From contig CAZHFN010000001.1 of NCBI GenBank assembly GCA_964531105.1, forward strand, positions 99,701-163,700: a DNA stretch of 64,000 bases. Reading direction: 5' to 3'. The stretch's first letter is position 1. Each line of letters opens with the position of its first letter. Below are positions 51,725 to 58,846 of this stretch, one piece after another. Under the pieces are notes generated by a model that saw nothing but the letters and a program-made list of their open reading frames with translations, was not told the DNA's origin and made no database searches. The stretch comes from UBA2256 sp964531105 (GTDB lineage Bacteria; Spirochaetota; Spirochaetia; Treponematales; Rectinemataceae). The position numbers and the translations under genes are program-made.

Positions 51725-51760
51725 AAAGAGGCCGCCCGGGAAGTCCCAGGCGGCCTCTTT
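51725..51760 (+). terminator. Rho-independent terminator after the nitroreductase-like gene
   Basis: AAAGAGGCCGCC pairs with GGCGGCCTCTTT, 12 bp, followed by ATAAAAA. An inner CGGG/CCC pairing extends the stem. Confidence 0.85.
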
Positions 51761-51847
51761 ATAAAAACATCATCATGATGTTGTATGCAATTATATTTTT
51801 TAACTATATTTAAACACACAAAAAGTGCAAACTTTAAGGAGTTTACG

Positions 51848-52366
51848 ATGAGTTATGGCAAAATGTATGAGTATCAAATCAAGAAAGCCGACGGATCGAT
51901 AACAACCCTCGAATCCTACAAGGACAAGGTGCTTTTGATTGTGAATACCGCCAGCAAATGCGGTTTTACCCCTCAGTACAAGGGGCTTGAGGAGCTGCAT
52001 AAAAAATACAAAGACCAGGGTTTGGTGGTCTTAGGTTTCCCCTGCGACCAGTTCGCCCACCAAGAGCCTGGCAGCGATGCGGATATACAGAACTTCTGCC
52101 AGATCAACTTCGGTGTCAGCTTTCCGGTTATGGCGAAGGTAGAGGTTAACGGCGCCAATGCGCACCCGCTTTTCGTCGAGCTGCGAAAACGAACCAAGGG
52201 CCTTTTAGGTGATGCGGTCAAGTGGAATTTCACCAAGTTTCTCGTGTCGCCGGAGGGCGAAAATGTCCAGCGCTATGCCCCTACGGTAGAGCCTGAAAAA
52301 ATGGAAGAAGATATCAAGGCCCTTTTGGGAACAATCAGCTCTTATGCTCCGGCTCGGGGTGAATAG
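51848..52366 (+). CDS. Glutathione peroxidase family protein (Cys type)
   Basis: 172 aa from the ATG at 51848, with AAGGAG upstream. The peroxidatic residue is Cys in NTASKCGFTPQY, not selenocysteine. The rest of the catalytic set is present: Gln in GFPCDQFAHQEPG and Trp/Asn in KWNFTKFLV. Bacterial Cys-type enzymes usually use thioredoxin to reduce peroxides. No signal peptide, so cytoplasmic. The 3' end overlaps the convergent CDF gene by 32 nt. Confidence 0.95.
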   Translation: MSYGKMYEYQIKKADGSITTLESYKDKVLLIVNTASKCGFTPQYKGLEELHKKYKDQGLVVLGFPCDQFAHQEPGSDADIQNFCQINFGVSFPVMAKVEVNGANAHPLFVELRKRTKGLLGDAVKWNFTKFLVSPEGENVQRYAPTVEPEKMEEDIKALLGTISSYAPARGE

Positions 52367-53204
52367 TAGTTTCAATGTTTAGTTCTTCGCGTATGCGCTT
52401 TTCAATGCCGAAGGTTATGGCGTGAGCATCCTCCAGATTCATTTTAGGGGGCAGGCGTATATGCAGAGTCATCTCTCGCTGATCGCCGTAGGTGTGCAGG
52501 TGAATATGATGGAGCTTGGACGTCCCTGGTAAGGCTTCATCCACGATCGTTCTCACTTTTTCAGTCAGCTCCGGATCGGGTTTTTCACCCATAAGCGTAT
52601 TTACCGCAGCCCTCATGACTTCAGCCGCCGCGTAGAGGATAAGCAATGAAACACCGATGCCCAGGACTCCGTCGATCCACCACAAGCGATTGCCCAGAAG
52701 GGCGCCCACTATAATGAGCGCCGAGGCAAGGGCGTCGCTGCGGTGGTGCCAGCCATCAGCCAGCAGCGACTGAGCTTTAACCTTCTTGCTAGCCCAGATG
52801 GAATACCGAGCCAAAGCCTCTTTCGCGATGACCGATATGCCAAAAACAATAATGGAAATCATGCTGTATTCCACAGCCTGATGATCCCTCAGCTGATTCC
52901 ACGATACCTTGAGAAAATTGACGCCTACAACGCCCAGAAGTGTCCCAATAATAACCGAAGCGATAAGCTCTGCCCTACCGTGACCGAAGGGATGCTCCTC
53001 ATCCCCTGGCTTGGAGGAAATCCAGAACCCGAGAATCACCACCAGGGAGGTTAGCGTATCCGACAAGGTGTGCCAGGCGTCGGCGATCATCGCCACCGAC
53101 CCCACGGCCGTGCCCACCCAAAACTTCAAACCAAAGAGGACTGTGTTCAGTACCGAGGAAATCACGCCTTCCCGATATCCTAAGCTACGTTTTTCTTTAT
53201 CCAT
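52335..53204 (-). CDS. Cation diffusion facilitator metal exporter
   Basis: 289 aa with six membrane helices and the CDF metal site: DAWHTLSD in helix 2 and DGWHHRSD in helix 5. A cytoplasmic C-terminal domain contains HHIHLHTYG and an EDAHAITF helix. CDF proteins export zinc, cobalt, nickel, iron or manganese by proton exchange. Here the leader carries what looks like a NiCo riboswitch with its own promoter and terminator, so nickel or cobalt efflux is the most likely role. GGAGG lies 6 nt before the ATG. Confidence 0.95.
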   Translation of the reverse strand: MDKEKRSLGYREGVISSVLNTVLFGLKFWVGTAVGSVAMIADAWHTLSDTLTSLVVILGFWISSKPGDEEHPFGHGRAELIASVIIGTLLGVVGVNFLKVSWNQLRDHQAVEYSMISIIVFGISVIAKEALARYSIWASKKVKAQSLLADGWHHRSDALASALIIVGALLGNRLWWIDGVLGIGVSLLILYAAAEVMRAAVNTLMGEKPDPELTEKVRTIVDEALPGTSKLHHIHLHTYGDQREMTLHIRLPPKMNLEDAHAITFGIEKRIREELNIETTIHPEPEHKS

Positions 53205-53249
53205 TTTTTCCTCCGCGTCGGGTCGATAGATCCCGCAGGGGTATAAAAA

Positions 53250-53285
53250 AGCCCGCCGGGATCCTTATGATCGGTCCGGCAGGCT
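53250..53285 (-). terminator. Expression-platform terminator of the NiCo riboswitch
   Basis: On the minus strand AGCCTGCCGG (53285-53276) pairs with CCGGCGGGCT (53259-53250), extended by an inner GATC/GATC stem, and is followed by TTTTTT. The 5' arm is also the conserved 3' part of the aptamer, so the two folds exclude each other: metal binding should prevent termination and turn the exporter on. Confidence 0.85.
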
Positions 53286-53348
53286 CGGTATGGCCTGTTG
53301 CTGACGCCCGGCAAGGCCGCTAAAGCGCCTTACCTGCTCCGAAATCAA
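53268..53348 (-). ncRNA. NiCo riboswitch (nickel/cobalt aptamer)
   Basis: The minus-strand leader of the CDF gene reads, in order: a P1 strand ending TCGG, AGCAGGTA, a P2 stem (AAGGC / GCCTT), GCCGGGC, GCAACAG, a P4 stem (CAGGC / GCCTG), then CCGGA and the P1 return strand CCGATCA. This order and these purine-rich joints match the four-stem NiCo riboswitch as I remember it. P3 is very short here (GC-GTCA-GC). A sigma-70 promoter just upstream places the transcription start at the aptamer's first base, and a terminator overlaps its end. NiCo riboswitches respond to Ni2+ or Co2+ and control CDF exporters, as here. Confidence 0.78.
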
Positions 53349-53353
53349 CTTCA

Positions 53354-53382
53354 ACTATAGGCCGTCGACTTGGGGTGGTCAA
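53354..53382 (-). promoter_or_regulatory. Sigma-70 promoter of the riboswitch-CDF unit
   Basis: On the minus strand TTGACC (53382-53377), a 17-nt spacer and TATAGT (53359-53354). The predicted start of transcription, about 53347-53348, coincides with the start of the aptamer. Confidence 0.75.
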
Positions 53383-53436
53383 GCGTTGGAGGAACAGTAG
53401 GAATTAGGAGCATCCAGCCTCGGGCTGTTGTGTTTG

Positions 53437-53862
53437 CTAGAGCTTTTCCCTATAAAGATTTAAAAATTCTATTGGAGTGTACACTTTTATCGATGCATTT
53501 TTATAATCGCTTACATTCCGTGTCACGATACAGTCGCATTGGTTCCTTTTTGCAGAGTAGTGCTGAATAGCATCTTCAAAATCAGGCATACCGGATGTCA
53601 GCCCGTGGACGATATCCGAATGGTCTATTGGCAGTATCGTCACGAAGCGGATCAGTCTGGCTATGAATCGACGAGCGTTTTCATCTCCTTCTGATTTTCT
53701 GAAAATGTAATAAAGGTTGGCGATTCCATTAGACGACATATACCCTATCGCAATGTTATTCTCGACCAATGCTAAAACTAATCTGCTCGCTTCAAGAAAA
53801 GGTTCTCTGGCGAGCGCGACATCTAAGATTACATCAGTATCTATAAGAACACGCTTGATCAT
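53437..53862 (-). CDS. PIN-domain toxin (VapC-like)
   Basis: 141 aa. The acidic residues of the PIN nuclease fold are visible: LIDTDVILD at the N terminus, a Glu in the IANLYYIFRK region, PDFEDAIQ, and the final Asp in TRNVSDYK. Toxins of this type cut tRNA or rRNA when freed from the antitoxin. The ATG overlaps the antitoxin stop (ATGA). The gene is AT-richer than its neighbours, as is common for mobile toxin modules. Confidence 0.9.
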   Translation of the reverse strand: MIKRVLIDTDVILDVALAREPFLEASRLVLALVENNIAIGYMSSNGIANLYYIFRKSEGDENARRFIARLIRFVTILPIDHSDIVHGLTSGMPDFEDAIQHYSAKRNQCDCIVTRNVSDYKNASIKVYTPIEFLNLYREKL

Positions 53863-54113
53863 AAAAATCGTTCGGTTCTGGATTCATCCAGCAAGTCTTT
53901 ATAGTCTTTCCCGTTGTCTTTAAGCATGCCTACGAGGCTGTCCGTTATCGGAGCATCAAGAGCGGCAGCAAATTCCTTGGGCGTTGTGCCGGACGATATG
54001 TGATTCAAATACTCTTCAACTATTCGAGAAACACTTTTGTTTTTTGCCTTCGCAAAGCTTTTAGCTTTTTTTATGACTGCTTTATCGATTGTCAGGGTAA
54101 GTTTTGTTGTCAC
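53859..54113 (-). CDS. Ribbon-helix-helix type antitoxin
   Basis: 84 aa from the GTG at 54113. The ATG at 54146 lies upstream of the predicted transcription start, so it cannot be used. The N terminus KLTLTIDKAVIKKAKSFAKAKNKSVSRIVEEYL has the strand-helix-helix pattern of a DUF6364/VapB-like DNA-binding antitoxin; the C-terminal half should wrap the toxin. AGGGG is 5 nt before the GTG. It should repress its own promoter at 54135-54163. Confidence 0.85.
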   Translation of the reverse strand: MTTKLTLTIDKAVIKKAKSFAKAKNKSVSRIVEEYLNHISSGTTPKEFAAALDAPITDSLVGMLKDNGKDYKDLLDESRTERFL

Positions 54114-54134
54114 ATGCCCCTCCCTTGCACGTAT

Positions 54135-54163
54135 AATATAAAACAATTACACGTGTTTGTCAA
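54135..54163 (-). promoter_or_regulatory. Promoter and likely operator of the toxin-antitoxin pair
   Basis: On the minus strand TTGACA (54163-54158), a 17-nt spacer and TATATT (54140-54135), a near-consensus promoter. The spacer holds the palindrome ACACGTGT (54149-54156), a likely operator. The -35 box and spacer lie in the last codons of recQ. Confidence 0.8.
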
Positions 54164-55946
54164 TCGCGGTAATCGCATCTATAAATGCTGCGCCGTAGGC
54201 CTCGGCCTTTGCTTCACCCACTCCATGGACCTGCTTGAACTCTGCCAGATTCTTTGGGGCTTTGGCGGCCATGTCCTTGAGGGTCTTGTCGCTGAAGATT
54301 ATGTACGCCGGCACCTTGCGCGCATCGGCCAGAGACCTGCGGAGCGCCTTGAGGCGATCGAAGAGCTCCATGTTTACATCGACGGCACTTACAGGCTTGG
54401 CGGTCCTAGAAGCGGTCTTCTTAGCCCCGAAGGGCACATAGTTCACCAAAGGTACGGCTTTTTCGGCTTTAAGAACCCCTGTGGCCAAGGCGGTAAGGCT
54501 GAGGGTCATCCCTTTGTCATAGGCTACGGCGGCGTAGCCTGCGTTTATCAACTGGGCTCCATAGTCCATCCATGCGTCTAAGCTGAGCTCTTCGCCCGCT
54601 CCAAATGTCTTGAGATTCTGCCACTCAAACTGAGTGATCTCATGGGAACGGCTGCCCCGCAGAATCAGGGTGCACTGCCGCAGGGTTGCTCTTTCCCCGG
54701 TTCGGTATATCGCTGAGAGGAATTTTTGGGCGATGAGCGTCCCGTCGAAGGTTTCTGGCGGGTTTTCGCATACGTCGCAATTGCCGCAGTCGCGGTCCAC
54801 TGTTTCGCCGAAATAGCTTAAGAGAAGGCGCCTACGACAAATACTGGTCTCGGCGTATTGCTTCATGCGCTCCAGCTTGGCGGCCAGAAGTTCCCTGCGC
54901 TCAGGGTCGGCTTCCTCCAAAAATTTGAGCTGCTGGGCTACGTCGGCATAGCTGTGGAACAAAAGGGTGTCCGCTGGCAGTCCGTCCCTTCCCGCGCGCC
55001 CAATTTCCTGGTAAAAGCCCTCCAGGTTTTTAGGGAGGTTCCAGTGGATCACCCAGCGGATATTGGATTTGTCGATTCCCATTCCGAAGGCTATGGTGGC
55101 GCATAAAATGGCTATATCGTCCTTGAGGAATGCATCCTGAATTTTATGCCGGTCCTCCGAAGTCAATCCCGCGTGGTAGGCCTCGGCCTTGTAGCCTAGG
55201 CGACATAGTTTTTCGGCTAGATTCTCCGTGCTTGCCCGGGAGAGGCAATACACAATCCCCACTTGGTTTTTATGGGCTTTCAGAAATTCCAGAAGGCGCT
55301 CGAAGCGTTTCTGCCCGGGTAAGACCGAAAGGTGAAGATTGGGTCTGTCAAAGCTAGACTGGAAAACCGATTTCTCGTCTATGGAGAGTTGGGTAAGAAT
55401 ATCGCGCCGGATGGCAGGATCGGCCGTAGCCGTCAGGGCGACAAGCGGCACGCCGGGAAGGAGTTCCCGTAAGCGGCCGAGCTGGGTGTATTCAGGCCTG
55501 AAATCATGCCCCCAAAACGAAATGCAGTGCGCTTCGTCCACCGCGATGAGGCTGACGTTCCATAACAGCAACTGGTGTAACATCGATCCGCTGAACAGCT
55601 TTTCGGGGCTCAAGTAGAGGAGCTTTATTTTACCCTGGGCAATGGCGATTCGAACCGCCTCGGCTTCCTGGAAAGATTGGGTGCTGTTGAGTAGGGCCGC
55701 AGGAACCCCGTTAGCCTTGAGCGCCTCCACCTGATCCCGCTGCAGCGCAACCAGGGGACTCACCACCAGGGTCAGACCCTCTTGGCAGAGGGCCGGAATC
55801 TGAAAGCAGAGAGACTTTCCTCCCCCCGTGGGCATAAGCACCAGGGCATCCTTACCCTCGAGAACCTGAGAGATAACTATTTCCTGCAATGGGTAGAATG
55901 CATCGTACCCAAATACTCGCCGCAGAACTTCTAGGGGTTTGGACAT
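54147..55946 (-). CDS. recQ: ATP-dependent DNA helicase RecQ
   Basis: 599 aa, the full RecQ plan: Walker A MPTGGGKSLCFQIPAL, the DEAH box in VDEAHCISFWGHDFRPEY, motif VI QEIGRAGRDG, the RQC zinc site (CRRRLLLSYFGE, CGNCDVC), a winged-helix region and a C-terminal HRDC domain (VNMELFDRLKALRRSLAD). It unwinds DNA in recombination and repair. It is probably transcribed alone; the toxin-antitoxin promoter overlaps its 3' end. Confidence 0.96.
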   Translation of the reverse strand: MSKPLEVLRRVFGYDAFYPLQEIVISQVLEGKDALVLMPTGGGKSLCFQIPALCQEGLTLVVSPLVALQRDQVEALKANGVPAALLNSTQSFQEAEAVRIAIAQGKIKLLYLSPEKLFSGSMLHQLLLWNVSLIAVDEAHCISFWGHDFRPEYTQLGRLRELLPGVPLVALTATADPAIRRDILTQLSIDEKSVFQSSFDRPNLHLSVLPGQKRFERLLEFLKAHKNQVGIVYCLSRASTENLAEKLCRLGYKAEAYHAGLTSEDRHKIQDAFLKDDIAILCATIAFGMGIDKSNIRWVIHWNLPKNLEGFYQEIGRAGRDGLPADTLLFHSYADVAQQLKFLEEADPERRELLAAKLERMKQYAETSICRRRLLLSYFGETVDRDCGNCDVCENPPETFDGTLIAQKFLSAIYRTGERATLRQCTLILRGSRSHEITQFEWQNLKTFGAGEELSLDAWMDYGAQLINAGYAAVAYDKGMTLSLTALATGVLKAEKAVPLVNYVPFGAKKTASRTAKPVSAVDVNMELFDRLKALRRSLADARKVPAYIIFSDKTLKDMAAKAPKNLAEFKQVHGVGEAKAEAYGAAFIDAITAIDKHV

Positions 55947-56019
55947 TAGGTGTTTATGCCATTCTCTCTTGACAACAGCAATACCCTGATGTGATCGACC
56001 GAATAGATCAACAGCTTCT

Positions 56020-57501
56020 TCACAGCGTTGACGCGACCGCGTCCTCTAAAGTGGAAAGCTCAACATCTGTTAGCTCCGAGAATAACCCGCGTTTGGCAGA
56101 CGACAGTTTCCCCTTGCCTTGCAGTACTAGGCGGACAAAGAGTTCGAGCTTCCGATCTGGCAAGTCGAGGATTGATTGCACGGCTTCACAGGCTCTATCG
56201 AAGAGCGCCAGGTATTCGAGTTCCGCCGAAAACTCGGTTTTGGCTGTTTCTTGAATGAAGGAAGCCAGCGCCTCCGCTTGGCGGGTAAGATCCGGATACC
56301 GATAAAATCCTGCGGAATCCCCCTCCACAGATAGTAGGCCATTTTCGCTCAAGTGGTACTGAAGATGCTTCATCAGAGGCCTCGAAAAGGCTTCGAGGGC
56401 ATCATCGTATTCTCGTATCCGTCGCAGCATGACCGCAGACACAGGGAAGATCATCCCCGGTGGTGTAAATCTTGCCGATATGAGCGCATCATGAATGAGA
56501 AAACGATGAATCCGTCCGTTTCCGTCATCGAAGGGATGAAGATAGACAAATCCGAACCCAGCTATGGTGGCAAGAACGAGCGCATCGACTCCACTGGTTC
56601 TTATAACACGACATGACGAAGACCATCCCTCCATGAGCAGGCTAAGCACTTCCGGCTTGGGAGGGATGTAGTGTACTAGTTCACGGGTTGGCCCTATGCT
56701 CTCTCCCACATAATTCTGGCTGGTTCTATAGCCCTTGGAAGCGTAACGCGGCTCTACAATCGCATTCTGCAAAGCAGTGAGCTCTGATTCACCATAGGGG
56801 TCGCCGCTCCCAGCTCGTTTTAAAAGTTCGATGAACCTTGTGGTACGCCTGGTGTCGGGGTGTTCGCGTTCAATCTCAAAAGAAGACTTCGTCTCCCTCG
56901 CGTACAAATATCGTGAGGCGCGTTCGATTAGGCTTTCCGGATACAAAGCGAGCAGTTTCTGAACTGATGATGCGAGGTCAGCAGCTTGTACTTCCAGGAT
57001 TGACTTTGTTTTACGAATGCGCGGACAGTATTCCTTTCCTCCTAACAGGTTGATAATGAGCCGCTGTCGCCTTGCCCGTGGAGATACTGCTTGGGGAAGC
57101 GTGAACTCCTGTGCCTCATCGAGTATAGGAAGATAGTTTCCACGATCGAGATCTTCAAGCCCAAGCTTTTTGCCCATGAGAAGTTCATAGAAAAACCATG
57201 TCAGGCGGGCGTATTTCCCAATGGGGGAGGCTTTCACAAATGCTTCCACATCAGTGTCTGCAATCTTAGGAAACAGGGCAGCCAAGACTTCTAGGTTTAC
57301 CCCCTCGTACTTGAAGGCAAAGATGAGGTTCCCAGTCCACTTATCACCTGGATCGTAGTTTTTGGGATAATAGGACTCTATACAGCCCGCTCCTTCTTGG
57401 CTATGCCGATAGCTCCTCTCATGGATGTATGACTGTAATGGAGGTTCAAGAACTCCCAAGTGATACTCGTTGATTAACCAGCCATAGCCGATCAGCTTCA
57501 A
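56020..57501 (-). CDS. Fic-domain protein
   Basis: 493 aa starting at TTG (57501) with AGGGGG 8 nt upstream. The catalytic motif is complete: HPFDDGNGRIHR with H322, so AMP or another nucleotide could be transferred to a protein hydroxyl. An inhibitory-helix-like motif, S207-F-E-I-E211-R212, precedes it, with Arg in place of the usual Gly/Asn. A C-terminal winged-helix-like part (about 400-493) is common in Fic regulators. It stands alone between recQ and a tRNA gene, downstream of an AT-rich, repeat-bearing region, and may be an acquired gene. Confidence 0.92.
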   Translation of the reverse strand: MKLIGYGWLINEYHLGVLEPPLQSYIHERSYRHSQEGAGCIESYYPKNYDPGDKWTGNLIFAFKYEGVNLEVLAALFPKIADTDVEAFVKASPIGKYARLTWFFYELLMGKKLGLEDLDRGNYLPILDEAQEFTLPQAVSPRARRQRLIINLLGGKEYCPRIRKTKSILEVQAADLASSVQKLLALYPESLIERASRYLYARETKSSFEIEREHPDTRRTTRFIELLKRAGSGDPYGESELTALQNAIVEPRYASKGYRTSQNYVGESIGPTRELVHYIPPKPEVLSLLMEGWSSSCRVIRTSGVDALVLATIAGFGFVYLHPFDDGNGRIHRFLIHDALISARFTPPGMIFPVSAVMLRRIREYDDALEAFSRPLMKHLQYHLSENGLLSVEGDSAGFYRYPDLTRQAEALASFIQETAKTEFSAELEYLALFDRACEAVQSILDLPDRKLELFVRLVLQGKGKLSSAKRGLFSELTDVELSTLEDAVASTL

Positions 57502-57771
57502 TTATGACCCCCTAATAACTGTTACAAATCAAAATTTTTGCTTATAATTCGTTATATATCTTAAAATATAGTTACACTCTACACAAGGCTCGTTACTGAA
57601 GTTTCCTAAAAAGAAGCTAAAAACAGTTACAATTCAAAATAATTAGTTATTATTTAGCTCTCACTTCAAAAAACACTTATTATCTTACGAATCAAACATG
57701 ACCTATGCTGAATTCTCTACTATTCGCCACCAATGCGAATTTGTGTTCAGTAAATAAAAGTGGACAGAAAA
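57502..57771. other. AT-rich spacer with GTTACA repeats
   Basis: No gene is supported here. GTTACAAATCAAAA (57521-57534) and GTTACAATTCAAAA (57626-57639) differ at one base and lie 105 bp apart, with another GTTACA at 57571. They lie upstream of the Fic start and may be operators. The AT content is far above the rest of the window, which suggests a foreign origin. Confidence 0.55.
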
Positions 57772-57772
57772 T

Positions 57773-57810
57773 AAAAAAAAGCAGGTTCTCGCATTGCGAT
57801 AACCTGCTTT
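57773..57810 (-). terminator. Terminator of the tRNA-Pro gene
   Basis: On the minus strand AAAGCAGGTT pairs with AACCTGCTTT, with an inner ATCGC/GCGAG stem, followed by eight or more T. It begins a few bases after the tRNA 3' end. Confidence 0.88.
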
Positions 57811-57813
57811 GTA

Positions 57814-57887
57814 TCGGGCAAGCCAGACTCGAACTGGCGACCCCGAGTCCCCCAGACTCGTACGCTAACCACCTGCGCTATTGCCCG
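57814..57887 (-). tRNA. tRNA-Pro (anticodon GGG)
   Basis: 74 nt that folds as a full cloverleaf on the minus strand: acceptor CGGGCAA/TTGCCCG, D stem GCGC/GCGT, anticodon stem CGAGT/ACTCG with loop CTGGGGG (anticodon GGG), T arm GCCAG-TTCGAGT-CTGGC, discriminator A. The 3' CCA is not encoded. A rho-independent terminator follows. Confidence 0.95.
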
Positions 57888-57937
57888 TCACTGTCTTACG
57901 ACAGCCCGTAGAAATTAGCACAAGGCTCGCTTCATTG

Positions 57938-58846
57938 TCAATGACAGCCGAAAACCTCGTCCCCCGGCCGCGGATCGATGCCCGGCCGAGTGAGGGCGAA
58001 ATCGTACTTCACGGGGTCGTCCGGCGCGTAGAGGGCGAACTGGGCGGTGACCTGCAGTGCATCCTTGAGTCTCACGGGGCCTTTGGCGCGCCGGGGGTCC
58101 AGAAAGCCCAGGCGATAGGCGCAGGTGGCGGCCATATGAGTGTCCATGGGTACGACAAGCCGGGCCGGCGATACGGAATCCCAGCCCCCCGGATCCACCT
58201 CGTCAGAGCGGACCATCCAGCGCAGAAACAGGAAAAGCCGCTTGCAGGCCGAACCTTCCGCCGGATCGGGCAGGAGGTTGGGGCGAATGGCAGCGCTGGC
58301 CCCCGTGCGAAGGCCGCCCTCGGCGCCACTAAGAAGCATCCCTTCCCCATAGCGACGCAGGGCGCGCACAAAGGTCGAAAGAGCTTCGGGCAGGCTCCGC
58401 CTGGGTCCATCCCCCAGGACGAAGAGCGCCTGAAGGGAGCCATGCTGACTCAACGCGCCTCGAGCGCCACGCATCAGCGCTGTCATATCCTTGGGAAAAC
58501 AGAAGCGGTACTGGAATTGAGACCAGGCGCTTTGAATGTCCTGGTCACTCATGTGCTCGAGAGTCGCTGCGGGATGGCTGCCCAAGGGCGCCAATGCCTG
58601 CTCGCAGGCGCGCATTATAAGGTCAACAGAGCCGAAGGCTAGGGTAGAGCAGATTAAGGCGGCGATTTCTCTGTCAGCCGGGTCTTCATAGCGCTTCACG
58701 ATGGCCAGGGGATCCCTCTCCAGTCTCACGGCCCTGCCGCAGCTGGTATAGATAGTGGTGAGAAACTCGGCTATTTCGGGTCTAAATGTGGGATTCATGC
58801 TCTGATGTTCTTGATCGGGGCTCTTTTGCCAAGACGCCGAACTCAT
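57938..58846 (-). CDS. TIGR02757 family protein
   Basis: 302 aa; an ATGA overlap with the TPR gene upstream supports the start at 58846, though M17 (58798) is an alternative. Family marks are RYEDPADREIAALICSTLAFG, ACKRLFLFLRWMVR and VVPMDTHMA. The fold appears helical and the family is found in spirochaetes and Bacteroidetes; its function is not established. Weak similarity to HhH-type DNA glycosylases has been suggested for the family, which I cannot confirm here. Confidence 0.88.
   Translation of the reverse strand: MSSASWQKSPDQEHQSMNPTFRPEIAEFLTTIYTSCGRAVRLERDPLAIVKRYEDPADREIAALICSTLAFGSVDLIMRACEQALAPLGSHPAATLEHMSDQDIQSAWSQFQYRFCFPKDMTALMRGARGALSQHGSLQALFVLGDGPRRSLPEALSTFVRALRRYGEGMLLSGAEGGLRTGASAAIRPNLLPDPAEGSACKRLFLFLRWMVRSDEVDPGGWDSVSPARLVVPMDTHMAATCAYRLGFLDPRRAKGPVRLKDALQVTAQFALYAPDDPVKYDFALTRPGIDPRPGDEVFGCH

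Noticed and set aside
51848..52366. Selenocysteine-type glutathione peroxidase
   Set aside because: The catalytic codon is TGC (Cys), not TGA.
53859..54146. ATG at 54146 as the antitoxin start
   Set aside because: It lies upstream of the predicted transcription start; GTG 54113 has a Shine-Dalgarno and gives the family N terminus.
57705..57911. A 68-codon frame across the tRNA region
   Set aside because: It runs through the terminator and the tRNA gene and has no ribosome-binding site or family similarity.
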